DNA of 64,000 nt from Ciona savignyi (Eukaryota; Chordata; Ascidiacea; Phlebobranchia; Cionidae). Location of the stretch: positions 1 to 64,000 of the forward strand of contig CH003437.1 in assembly GCA_000149265.1 (NCBI GenBank), written 5' to 3'. Positions 24,287-36,800 of this stretch are shown here, piece by piece (positions within the stretch are counted from its first letter, which is position 1; every line of letters starts with the position of its first letter). Position numbers and translations under genes: made by a program. The notes below the pieces were generated by a model that had not been told where the DNA came from, ran no database searches, and worked only from the letters and a program-made list of their open reading frames with translations.

Positions 24287-24363
24287 GGCCGGAATGGCAG
24301 ACTTTCTGCTGGAACCAAGGTTGGACGGCAACAAAGAAAATCAACGTAAGATGGATAAATCAA
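24287..24363 (+). CDS. Candidate IAP 5' coding exon, copy 1
   Basis: After a TTCTGCAG acceptor, an ATG at 24294 opens MADFLLEPRLDGNKENQRKM, ending at a GTAAGT donor after 24363 (phase 1); an alternative donor lies after 24345. Two related exons occur at 26828 and 28863. The start-codon context, splice sites and conservation between copies support a real exon, probably the N-terminus of the IAP gene downstream, but the link crosses the gap at 29391 and is not proven. Confidence 0.55.
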
Positions 24364-26827
24364 GTAAGTTTGCCATTTATATTTATATTAATTTCATACC
24401 TACAGGGCCGTTCCCTAAAACTGTCATGTGACACTTTTTTTAGAAATATTGTTTTAGCCCTAGCTAGTATTGTGCATATGTTGTAAGCTTTACTTTTCCA
24501 TCGCTTTATAAGCACTTTTTGCGGGTATCACGCAGTCGCAATGCATATATTACGTGGGTAATTATTGGCTTTATCAAGGTTGTTCTTTTGTAGAACATGT
24601 ATAGCTTTTAAATGTTAGGATTATATTGATAATCAGCGAAACTTTTACTTTAAAACCACTTATACTTAACCAGGCGTTAGATCCAGTTGCGCATAGAGTT
24701 GGTCTATTTATTTAGTTTCTAGGTTATTTCCTGCTGGTTTTACCCGTCGGTTAAATTGCACAGTATTAAAAGCTATGACCACCTATTTATAAAATCATTT
24801 TTTTGTTTGTGATTACTGTGTAGTGACAGCCATTTAGATTATATAAAGTTATTTTAATTGGTCCAAAGTAACAAGATTTTCTGAGCAAATCATATCTTTT
24901 ATGATATTAGGTAAAGTACAATGGCTCTTTTTCTTTGAAAGTCTTAGTTCTTTTCACTCTCCAGACCCGCATGATAGATAAAATACAATTTTTTTGCATG
25001 AAAAAGAAAATGGAGTTTATTATTGTGTTTTTTTAATATTATGATTTGTAATCTGGAACAGATAAAAAATGTATTTTATTTAAATATACATCTAATTTTT
25101 TTTCTTTTAAATAAAATAATATATTGTTAAATTTGGTAGCGGTATCTATTACTTTGTGCTTGCATACTGTATACATCTTGTTTAACAAATACCAAGGCTC
25201 ATAGCCGATATCGCACCAGTGAATTAATGGGTTGTTCTAAACCAGTAAATTAATAGGTTGTACTGGTAATCATTTTTTTGCCAGACGCATTAATCCATTT
25301 AATATTTTTGCTGTATTATAATTTAAGTAACAAATGACTAAAAAGTGTAGGGATATACAGAAAAGTATATATGTAGGGTATTATATATTAGCCAATAAAA
25401 CTAAGTTTACTAATGCTTATCATTTTTAACAGAAAATAGTTCTTTATACTTGCGATATATATTTTTTTAATATCTGTCATTTTTACAGAGTAATTAACAG
25501 GTAAGTACGACAGGTTTCTTATCCTAGTGGCATTGTGCCTAAAATGGGGGAATATCTCATAACATAAATATCTACGTCGTAGCGTATATTGCAATTCCAT
25601 GTTGGCAGAAAGCAAAATAGTTGTATGATGTGACCTGTGTGAAGGTTTGGCCCGAGATTGGATAATTAATAAAAGTAAAATGAACTTAATAAATCAGATA
25701 ATTCCAGGTTTTTAAAACACAAATGATGTTGAAAAATTTTAAAAGGTATTTAATAGTAATACTGGCTATATGGATTATAAATACAGAAATGTACATAATT
25801 TACAAATTAATACAGCTTATTAAAGTTTGCCAATTGCCAGGTGTAGTTTTAGATACCTACACAGATTGACATTGTCTACATACAAAACATTATTTTTTTA
25901 TTATGAAAAGACGCTCTATATAGGCATGCAACATCTTACACCAAACACAACAATCTGCATAGAAAGAAAATGTGCAGTTATAACATATCCCATAACCTTA
26001 AAATTACTGGACAAAATAGTCTGCCCTGCACATCATCAATAAGTCAAGAATCCAGACTTACTTTGATCGACGTTTTTACTTGGAATTTATTTCGCAATAT
26101 TATAATTACCTTTTTATCATGCTATTGCACAGGCAACAAAATATAAGCTACTTAACCGCTCAACTGCTAGTAAGTCAAAAATCTAATAAGAAAAAAACTA
26201 TGATTTCTAAAAAAGAAAAAGGATACTGTGTTTCCGCATGAAAAATTCAAAACTGACAATCAGCATGATCTGGTGTTCAGATTATATTCGGATACAGAAA
26301 TCTGCCTGTGCCAATCCGACCCGCCAAAGCATTATATATATATAGTTTTCCCAATATAAATTGTTGTCGATAATTTAATAAAATGTTAGACATGCTAAGT
26401 CTAGGCTAGTCTATCAGTGTTAAGTGTACGGTCGATTGTTCTTTGCTGCTACCGAGGGATCAAAAGCAACTAATATAAATACAAATCGACTTGCGAAAGG
26501 ACTAACTTTTACAGGACTTCAAAAGTATTAGTTTTCGTTGCCTTAAATACAAAAATACTGGTTTTCAACAAGGTAAGCTGGAGACAAGTCACCAACCTTA
26601 ATTGGAAACCAACTACTAAAAGCAGCGAACACAACTAAACCGAGTGCATGATGTGCTATAGTTTGATGAAGTTTGTTAGCAAAATACTAAAATTCAAAAA
26701 CCATCACGTCGAATTTATGTTTTCCATGGTGTTTCTGAAAGCAATTATCAGAAATGCACAAAAAAATAAATACGACACTACAAACAACTCTCCTGTTCAA
26801 CGATTATAAGTTGTTTGTTCTATACAG
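24364..26827. other. Stretch between candidate 5' exons
   Basis: Holds two short splice-bounded blocks (25489-25500 and 26133-26169) that recur near 29 kb, and otherwise AT-rich DNA without recognised genes. 25380-25690 and 26125-26320 match 28925-29190 and 29218-29390; the sequence between (about 25690-26125) is missing from the second copy. Confidence 0.6.
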
Positions 26828-26902
26828 CCGAGATGGCAGACTCCCTGCTGGAACCCAGGTTGAAAGTTGACAAAGAAGACGAATGTGGGGTGGATAAACC
26901 AA
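26828..26902 (+). CDS. Candidate IAP 5' coding exon, copy 2
   Basis: ATG at 26833 opens MADSLLEPRLKVDKEDECGV, ending phase 1 at a GTGAGT donor. It is the same length to the donor as copy 1, but diverged mainly after residue 10. Its flanks do not match the other two copies, so this is an older duplicate or a distinct first exon. Confidence 0.5.
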
Positions 26903-28060
26903 GTGAGTCTGACTTTTTCATTTGTATTAGCACCGGACTCTCATAGAAGTGTGGGAGTAATTTATTTTATAACTATCTTATCCCACGTCGCACTTTATTG
27001 TGCATTAGATAATGCAGAGAACGCAACTAAACCTAGTGGATTAATAAGTTGAACATCTGCCGTAGTGTCACTATTTAACAAACTTCAATAGTAACCGAGA
27101 TTTCAAAAGCCCCCACAAAATTTTTGTCAATTCGCTAAATAGTTTTGCGGATTGTGGAATATTTTGATGGTTTAGCATATAATTTTGTAGGTTATGACAT
27201 GTTTTGAAAACTAAACAAAAGTTTACAGACTGTCCTTGTGTGCAAGTGTGAAAAATCGATCGATCCAGTTCAATCCAACAGAGTAGGATTGAACTTGACA
27301 TATTACGTCGTTGGGTCGTTAAAGTATTTGTCAGTCTACGTCGTCAGGTTTAAACTAGACACATATTAAATTAAAAAAGAAAATAAAAAAAGTTGTAATA
27401 TTCATTTGTTCTAAAAGTCTATTTATAAGTTAATCGCACAGATTAAACGATACGAAAATAAATAAAAGTCAAATATAAAGCGTCACAAGGTTATCGGTCC
27501 ATTCGCTACCTAACAATAACTGTAAAAATATACAAAATTAAATAAAAAAGAAGTAATAAGAATTACAATATAAAAAGTTGTTTTGCAACGAGTTACAAAG
27601 ACCGAGGTATGTAAAAAAACAAAATTACAGAACTATGAAAGCACGTTGAACAACTGCTAACAGTAACACTGTAATAAAACATTAGCCAGCAAAATTCATG
27701 CTTTAATTGTTTTTGAAAAACATCCTATTTAAAAAAAATACATAAAATGCACTCCGTGCTACTGGACCAGAGAACTATAATATACAATTAAATAAATTAA
27801 GCGGAATTTGGTTATGAAACTTATACATTAGTTTCCCAGCTTCTATTTCTAAATATTACACCGTTTTCCGATTAAAAAATAACTTAACAACGGCTGACAT
27901 GGCAGCTTGGAGCGCTGTATCAAACTGTAGCGTTTTTTGCGCCACGTATGGCCCCAGAGCCCTTTTTATGGCTAATGTAAGAGCTGTCTGCTTTTACATC
28001 TACAATACGTCAATACAATGAAACGCTTAGGCTATTTAATAAAGTAAAACAAAGTAATAT
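26903..28060. other. Gene-poor stretch
   Basis: A short SINE-like remnant (GTGGATTAATAAGTTGAACA) lies at about 27037. No convincing gene or RNA. Confidence 0.45.
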
Positions 28061-28862
28061 GATCAAAACAACAAAATTAGTATAAGCCTTAATTTAAGGA
28101 ATTCTTCTGCAGAAAATCGTAATTTTTTTCGGACGAACAAGACACAAACTATATGCATTTGGTAACAACTATACTTACAAAGTTTTATGTGTTTTTCTAA
28201 GCAAATAAAAAATAAGTACTTTTTTAAATCAATTGTAAGTGAAATAACATAAAACAAAATTAATTTAAATTAAAGTAATTGGTTGTGCGTGTATGATCCC
28301 CACAAAATAAAAAGCTGGAGAAAAGATTAATTAGTGTTTTACGAGTACTGGGAATTCCCCCAGGATAAAACCATAAATTTAAGGTTTTGAGTCCTAGTAT
28401 CTGGGTTTTGAGGCCCCATATGTTTAATATCTTTACAAAAAGACAGGTGTGCAGCTGTAGATAAATCCTGCCAATTTTAAATAATTAATTAACACTGTCT
28501 TTTTGTACACAGTTGTTTTTATAAACATGGTTGGCAAACATACCTTCAAAATTCAAGCTTTATTTACAATATCAAATAGTATTCTAGTATATTAAATCAG
28601 TAAGTGTATGTAAAGCTACTAAACAATGGCATACATAGGGGGTACATTCGACAACACAATCATTATTGTATTGTAGTTGAGTTGATATTGGAATAAAAAT
28701 CAATCTATATTTCTATCTAAAATAAGTCATTTGAACTTTACTGTTAATTGCAATGAAAATTAAGCTGTTTGGTTTACATTCTTCATTGTATTGCATTCTA
28801 AAATTTTAAGATGTAACATTTCTATGTCATGTTACTTACAATATACGATTTGTTCTACACAG

Positions 28863-28901
28863 CCGGAATGGCAGACTTTCTGCTGGACTCAAGGTTGGAA
28901 G
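28863..28901 (+). CDS. Candidate IAP 5' coding exon, copy 3
   Basis: Acceptor ACACAG, ATG at 28868, frame MADFLLDSRLE, and a possible GTAACA donor after 28901 (phase 1). Reading on without splicing meets a stop soon after. It is the copy nearest the IAP exons; whether it is used is unknown. Confidence 0.4.
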
Positions 28902-28991
28902 GTAACAAAGAATTAATGCTTTCCTTTTTTAACAGAAAATAGTTCTTTATACTTGCGATGTATATTTTTTTAATATCTGTCATTTTGACAG

Positions 28992-29003
28992 AGCAATTAA
29001 CAG
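28992..29003 (+). other. Candidate 12-base micro-exon (copy at 25489-25500)
   Basis: AGCAATTAACAG is framed by a TTTTGACAG acceptor and a GTAAGTACG donor. Inserted after a phase-1 exon it keeps frame and is open here, whereas the copy at 25489-25500 would give a stop. Conservation may just reflect the recent duplication. Confidence 0.3.
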
Positions 29004-29224
29004 GTAAGTACGACAGGTTTTTTTATCCTAGTGGCATTGTGCCTAAAATGTGGGAAATTCTCATTATATAAATATCTACGTCGTAGCGTATATTGCACTT
29101 GCATGGTGGCAGAAAGCAAAATAGTTGTATGTTATGACCCATGTAAAGGCTTGGCACGAAATTGGATAATTATTAAAATAAAAAAGAATGTTATAATAAT
29201 ACTGGCTATATATGGATTATACAG

Positions 29225-29261
29225 GCAACAAAATCTAATCTATTTAACCGCTCAAGTGCTA
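29225..29261 (+). other. Candidate 37-base exon (copy at 26133-26169)
   Basis: Bounded by ATTATACAG and GTAAGTCAA in this copy and by TTGCACAG and GTAAGTCAA in the other. Two of three frames are open in both. No protein similarity recognised. Confidence 0.3.
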
Positions 29262-29390
29262 GTAAGTCAAAAATCTATAAAGAAAAGAAAAAACGATAAG
29301 TAAAAAAAAGAAAAAGAATACTGTGGTTCCGCATGACCAATTCGAAAACTGACAATCAGCATGATGAAGTCAGATACAGAAATCTGCGTG

Positions 29391-29490
29391 NNNNNNNNNN
29401 NNNNNNNNNNNNNNNNNNNNNNNNNNNNNNNNNNNNNNNNNNNNNNNNNNNNNNNNNNNNNNNNNNNNNNNNNNNNNNNNNNNNNNNNNN
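29391..29490. other. Assembly gap, 100 N
   Basis: Exactly 100 unknown bases, so probably a placeholder of arbitrary size. It cuts the 5' part of an IAP exon and the end of a segmental duplicate. Confidence 0.99.
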
Positions 29491-30881
29491 GCATCAAAGA
29501 AACACGAAAAATCTTCTAAGTGCGATCAAATCTACACTGCAATTAATGCAGTTTGCTACATGGACACCAATGAATTCAAAGCCTGGTTGAAAAGTACACG
29601 TGGCTTTCAAATGAATATCCATGATGCAATGTACACTTCATGCTTTTTGCTGAATCCAGATTATAAAGGTTTTGCGGAAGCATTATCACCTGATGATGGC
29701 AAGAAATTTAGTCAAGAGATGACCCAAAAAAGAAAACTGATGCAACAATTTCTTGCATTTTTATTGAAGCGTAAGGCAAAATTTTTTATACAGGTTTTGT
29801 CATAACTTACCAGTATATGTATTACTTAATAAAATAGATGCCAGTGGTTCCCAAACTTTTCAGGGTTTTAAACATGTAAAGATTTGGCTCAAAGCTGAGC
29901 ATCCCATCCCAGTTACTTTTGTTATCAAAATAAAATAATGTGTTTATGGCTTATTTAACCTAGTAGATTATGTTGGTCCGGCCAGTTAGTCTGGAGGTTA
30001 AGTGCGACGCCTTTCAATTGAAAGGTGGTAGGTGTGAATCTGGTCGCTAGCTAGTCGTTTGTGTCCTTTGGCAAAACACTTTATATACATTGCCTGAGCC
30101 CAACCGATTAATGGGTTCTACCAAATTGAAGGAACGTGTCTATCATTCACAAGACACTGCAATAGCTCCGGTAACCCGACAGTGGACGTGAGGTAATCTG
30201 CCGATTGCCCGTGTGTTAACCCCTTGGTTTTCCTATTGACAGGGATAAATATAAATATTATATCCTCCTATGTTGCATTGATTTTTATATTAAAATAACT
30301 ATAACTGAAAAGGCAAAGAAACAAGTTTTTTTCAGAGCAATTATAATAGTCATTTTTTTTATTCTTACTAAGTACAAAAGTTAACCTTCATGTAAAATAT
30401 AATATGACTTCCTTTTTAGCTCAACTGGAAATTATTAAAGAAACAATTATAAAAATTCTGCATTTTTAAAATGGCCAAACAGTCTCCCCCTTAGAATATA
30501 GGTTTGATATATTGTATTTTTCTTAACAGCTTTTTATTACAGTTGATTCAAAATCATTGATTGATCATTATGAGTTCATAAAGAATTGTGCTATTCATCT
30601 TGGTGATAATCAACTACATAAACAAGCCCAGGACAAGATACTGAAACATTTTTTGCATGCGAAGAATCCATTTAAATTGTTTCATCCAGTTTGTAAACCT
30701 GTGAGTGATACCAAATACTTCTCTATTATCTTGCATTTGACCAAACGTCAAATGTTTTCAGGTTCTTTGGCAAAGCATACGTTCAACACGCTGTAAGGAG
30801 TTATCTTCTTTAAAAAAACTTCTTATTTCAGGTTGTTTACAGGATAAGTGACATTGAAGTGGATGGCAGTATATATGACAG
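29491..30881 (+). other. IAP N-terminal exons, domain not recognised
   Basis: Three exons encode a segment rich in predicted helix: [19 protein letters not shown], then [18 protein letters not shown], then a [16 protein letters not shown] stretch with Gln/Lys/His heptad-like spacing. It precedes BIR1, where vertebrate XIAP and cIAP have almost nothing. A death-fold or other helical bundle is possible, but no signature residue proves it. Confidence 0.6.
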
Positions 30882-33800
30882 GTACCATCCTTTCTCTTGG
30901 GGATAAAAATGTTATTTTTTTAAGCTTTGTTATCCATTTGAAGCGAACTAAATAAAAAATACTTAATAAAAAAAGAAGTAACAATCTTTTTTTGTTTACA
31001 ATGATAATAACTTGGTCTAGTGTTATATTGTGCTAATATAATTATCACAAGCCAAAACTGATATTGTGCGATTCAGACCACGTGATCCTCCGGGGCAGCG
31101 CAGTGTTTACATCGCACCTGGTGACGCGGAAATGGAGTCGTACCGACTCAGCACTTTCGTTAAGTTTCCACAAGAAACTCCGGTCAACCCTCGTCACCTT
31201 GCCGCTGCTGGATTTCACTATACCGGCTACAAGGACAGAGTCAAGTGCTTCTGGTATGATGGAATATATATGTAATAGGGCAATAGCGAATTAACTTACA
31301 ATTTTTCTGGTTAGTTGTGGTCTTTGCGTGGAGAGCTGGTGCCAAGGCGATGACGTAAAATCTACACGATGGCATAGGAACAATTGTGAGTTCATAAATG
31401 GACAGGACTCTGGAAATCAACCTATAGGTGAGGAACCGTCTTTTTTATGTATGTTTTAGTACTATTTGAGTTAACCATTATTTTACAGGAGGTTTATTTA
31501 GTAACTTTATGAATAAACCAAGAGGTTCAGGTGAACTAAATCGCGATTTTGGCAGGGTAAGTTGGTGTCATTAAACTATGAAATACTTTCAGTGTATATT
31601 GTCTGCCTTTACCAAGCATGGACAATTCCATTACAATGGATTTGCTAAGCATTAGAACAGTTATTTCATAGTTGTAAAAATTACATGGTTAATACCACTA
31701 ATCATCTAAACTAAACTAATTTAATCCACAATTACTATCTAAACTGACTACTATTTATTTTAATAATGTGATATCGTTTTCAAATTATCATTTACAACTT
31801 TTAAAAATCAGTACAGGGTTCGAATTAAGGGATCGCGAATCGCTATTCGCGAACCGTTTTTTAAAGTTCGCGAATTACAAAATTTAACAAAACCCCCTTG
31901 CTGTTACTTTGCATTATTGACGTATAATAAGCATTTTTATCATAACGCAACAATAGCTATTATGCGTTCATATACCACGATTTCTTTATTTATGATTGGC
32001 GGAGATGCGACACACCCCTTTATAATAAGGTTATATGGTGTTTTAACAAGTAAGATTACTCGTTTCAAAGGCTTCGTTTCGTCGATATTCGTCCTATCCT
32101 ACACTCAACTCACGACACGTTTATTGTAGTTTATCATTACTACTATATAACGGTACTGTTTACTTATTAGTTTGAGAGGTTCTGAAACCGCATTCTAAGG
32201 CAATTCAACATGGGTAATGCGCGAAAACGATTTTCTCTTAACCCACGCATTTCGCGAATCGTTTCAAAATCGTTAATTCGAACCCTGCAGTATGATTACA
32301 AACTGTCATCTAAGTGATGCAGTAAAGGTTTCGTAAATTGTTATGATGCACAACCTTTATTCCCAGGGAAGTGAATCTGGAAACATCCAAGTTCAACAAA
32401 CCGCTCGACCAGTTCCCGCTGGGTTGATCATGAAGAGTGGGCCAAGTAAGTTATGTTAACCTCTTTACACAATATTCAACCGAATATTCTGACAGACCAA
32501 AACACACCAATGCAAACTGCACGCGTAGTTGAACCAACCAGACCAGCTTCTTCATACCAGGTTTTTATACAAACTTTGGTTTGAGTCAATTTGTGGAAGT
32601 ATCAATTTTCTGGATAAATATATTTATTTTTTGGATCATAAAGTGTTCATTTTAAAACAATTCACAGGACCCATTTAAACAGCCTAACAATTTTCCAACA
32701 ACAAAGATTACATTTATTTATGTCCTGAGTCCTGACACATAAGACATGTCCTGCTCACCTTAAGATTTTATTTTTATTCGACTTTTCAGAGAGTTGAACT
32801 TGCAACAATTGCTTCTTCTATCCACGAACAATTGGTTCGTAGTCTAGATTTGCGCAAAGAATCTGACAGAATGTAAGTTTCAAACTGTCTTTAACTTTTG
32901 TTGGTCTAACGAATGTTTTGTAGGAAAACATTTGAAGTTTGGCCAGCACAGAATAGGACTGTGAGTTCTGTGCATTTTGCGCATTCTGGATTCTTCTACC
33001 TTGGCAATTTGGACCGTGTCCAATGCTTCTCTTGCGGAGGAGTGTTGCGTAATTGGAATTATGGAGATAATGTGAATAATGAACATCGAAGACACTTTCC
33101 ACACTGCAGGTATGTTTGGTGCAGCTTTTGAATGATTAGAATCACATGTGTATTGAAATGGTCAAAATATCTCATGAAAACTTCATTTAATAAATATTTT
33201 CTATTCCAAACAAAAGTGGTGAATAAAAAGAATATTTAATTAAAATGTCTGCGCTTACATTGTGAGTTGTCTCTATTATCTGGTATTTGATGCACCAAAA
33301 TTTAATAAGCTATTAAAATTTACATACTGAATTTTAGAAAAATATGGTTAAACTATTGACAGTAGGATTGGATTTGGTAGGAACCTTTCATGCTTCATGA
33401 GAAAAATTCAGAATTTGTCCTTGGATTACCAAATAATACAACCTTTTTGTCTCCTTAACAGTGGTTTAAGTCCTTTATCCTATTTCTATTTCCTACCTAT
33501 CCTATCCATTTATGTTTTATTTTTTTTTATTTAGGTTTTTCCAAAAAGCGTTCTCGACCTATCTTACTCAGTATACATTCGAATTCGTTTGGGATGTATC
33601 TTATTTACGTGATTGTCTATTAATGCTACGTATTTTATAACATACACAGCAACCCTAGAAATTGGATAAAACAAAAACGTTTTTGTGGTATACAAAAGTA
33701 GAAAGTAAAAGTTTAACTTTTCTATCCTTCTGCTGTCAATCCATTTAAACTATGATATAACATAGTAGTTTTCAACATTTTTGTGTGTTGTCTTTTTCTC

Positions 33801-36800
33801 TATTTATACAACCTATAACAAACATACTTTATGCTAGTCGTAGTCAGAATTGAGAACATTTTTGGTCGAAGTCCTTTTCGGACGAAGTCATTTTGACTTC
33901 TGCGTTATATTTATAACTGTATTAGGAGAAGTCCCTGAAGTCGTGACAGTATAAATAGAAGCATAACAAGGAATACGAAGGGTGTAATATAGTGTTACAA
34001 ATTTCTAACCTAAAGTTTGTAATGCACCATAGAAAACAACAAAGTTAGTTTGTAACTCCTCATGTAACATCCTTGTACTCCTACCCTGAAATGACAAAAA
34101 GGATCTAAGTAAAATGACCAGTAAATTTTAAGTTATGCTTGTACTGAGCTACCACATACCACCTGTAGAATGGTGCAAGGTACAGAATCGCGGAATGTAG
34201 CGCTGCCTGTTCCCCCCCAACCACAACCGACTCGTGGATCAAACATCCAGGAACCACCAGACCCAAGTGAGGCTGAGAAGGTGAGTGGCATCTGGGGCAT
34301 TTTTTAAATAGGCGAATTGGGTTTTGCGTGTAAATAAGGGTTAACCCAAATTAATCATAAATTATTACATAGCATTCGGAATGTAATTTTTTCCAATGGT
34401 GTTGATGAAGTAATTAATAATTTTTTGTTAAATACTATGTTATTTAGTCTAAATGTCGTATTACTGTTAACTGCATTTGCTGGTAGTCCGGTAGCAAATA
34501 AACACTAAGAAATATTGTGTTTTGCTGATGTTATCTTTTTTATGTTTCTTTGCTCACTAAAAGAAAATTCCCTAAATTTTGTCCGGCCCGTTGGTCTAGC
34601 GGTTAAGTGCGTCGCCTTTCAATCGAAAGGTTGCAGATGCGAAACTGGTTGCTAGCTAGTCGATTGTGTCCTTGGACAAGGCACTTTACAGACATATCCT
34701 GAACCCAGCGGATTAATGGGTTCTACCAAATTAAAGGAAAGTGTCTATCATATACAACACACTGCAATAGTTCCGGTAACCCGACGATGGGCACGAGATG
34801 ATCTGACGATTGCCCGTGTGTTAACCTCCTTGGTTTTCCCATTCACGGGGATAAACATGAATATCCTATCCTACTTATGAGGTGGTATAATTCATAGCAT
34901 TAGCAATACCCAATTTGGACTTATATATATATATTTATTACTTCACTTTCACCGCAGCATCAAATAAAAACATTAATTTCAGCGGGACTTAGAGAACATG
35001 TTCAGCTGCCAATACCCAGTTAGTCCTTACATGAGAAATGAGGAAAGTCGATTAGAAACTTACGACCATCGCTGGCCTTCCACCAACATTCGTGCCACAC
35101 CACAGCAGATTGCTAATGCTGGATTCTTCTTTCTGGGTTCGTGATTCGTTTAAGTTAGTTTTGTGTGTTCATATTTGGAGGGAAAAAACATCATTGTTAA
35201 TAGGATAAAAGAAACAGAAAAAAATGGGAAAACGACTGTCCGAAAATTACGATCAATAAAATGATTAAGAAAAAGTAAATTTTTTGTGCCTACAAGACAA
35301 GGCTGTAAAATTACATACATATAAGGGGACCCAAGCTTTTACATGTGTATACAGGGATTGTAATTCTAATTCAAGAAAACAGATTTATTTTTGTATATTT
35401 TAAATTAACGCCATTTTTTTACACATATTGCTTTTATCTTTCCTACATAAATGTTGTATAAAGGTAATCGCTACTGTGGTATAAATAAATAATAATTCAG
35501 CGACTTCATACTACCAAATAGAACAGTATTACAAAGTTTACCATACTGCGACAACTATGGATAAATAACACAGGTGATCGGGACCGTGTGAAGTGCTGGT
35601 ATTGCAACGGAGGATTACAAAACTGGGACCCTGATGATGAACCATGGACAGAGCACGCAAAGTGGTTTCCTGCGTAAGTCCAAGGGTCAAAGGGGATTTA
35701 ATATATACACAACACACTGATATCTAAGACCTGCGATTTGGCTAATTCAAAGCAGGATTTGTAGCTATTAAATTTTTAAAAGGCCTAATCCATTGAATGT
35801 ATTAAAAGAATATGATAACATTACACCAGAGTAGGAGTTGCACAATATTGTTAGAATTTGTGATATTATAGCGCACAGAGAGCTTAGCTTTGTACACTTA
35901 GTACAGTATGGTAGACAGTTTCTGGGGAGAGTTTCAGGGAAATCCCCAATAAAAATTAGTTTTACTTTAATGTATAGGATGCTTCACAATGCTTTTATCT
36001 TTTCTTAATGTATTGGGTTCAGTTTTAAAACAACAATAAAACTTAATATAGGATTTGTTAGATCCCTTTTAAATCATCTGGGCTTAATACACAAACTGAC
36101 AATTTGTTGTACATACCTAGTAAATATTTACAATGTGAATATTGATTTTGTAACATTCTAACACAAGTTGCTTACATATGGGATAAACCTTAACTAAATT
36201 TTTAGATTGACTGTATAGTAATATATCTAGACTCTGTGCATTAATGTTTGTATTCTTATTAATTAGTTGTATCTTCTGGACATGTGTTCAAAATTAGTAT
36301 GTTACTTACATTGGCTTAGAATGACCAAATTCTAAAATGTTGTCTTTCTTATTTAGTTTAATGGTATGAAGGGTTTAAAATAATCCTAATGTTTGATGTC
36401 TTTTTAATCACACAGTCCCCAGTAAACATAAGTACCGCCATTGTATATATGCATTTTTGAATGCGTTTAAAACAAATGATAAGTCAGTTGTATTTACCTA
36501 TCATATACATAAATTACTTTGTGTCTTTGGTTTAATTTAACATATATTGTGAAAAGTGTACAAGCTAACATATCCTGTCCGTATACAACAAAATCATAGT
36601 TCATATTGTCCAGTTTGTTCTTAATCTCATGGTAAGTTCTGCCCGTCAGATGTGAATTCTTGCTTCAACGAAAAGGACCTGATCTTGTCCACCGGATGGT
36701 GTCGTTGAACCCCAACCTACCCCGACCCATACTAAGGGGGCCGTTTGACATCCCACCAAGAACCTCTGGTGAAAGAATAGTCCAAAACCGCAAAGTAAAT

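Larger units (their letters stand above)
28075..29390 (+). repeat. Segmental duplicate B, ending at the assembly gap
   Basis: Matches 23100-24320, then 25420-25690, then 26125-26320 in order, with the sequence between these blocks deleted. It lacks the MITE. The match stops exactly where the N gap begins, a common sign of a collapsed or misjoined repeat. Confidence 0.85.

Noticed and set aside
31052-31076. Alternative acceptor CACAAG for the BIR1 exon
   Set aside because: It would put the junction out of phase and hit a stop; the acceptor at 31075-31076 keeps frame.
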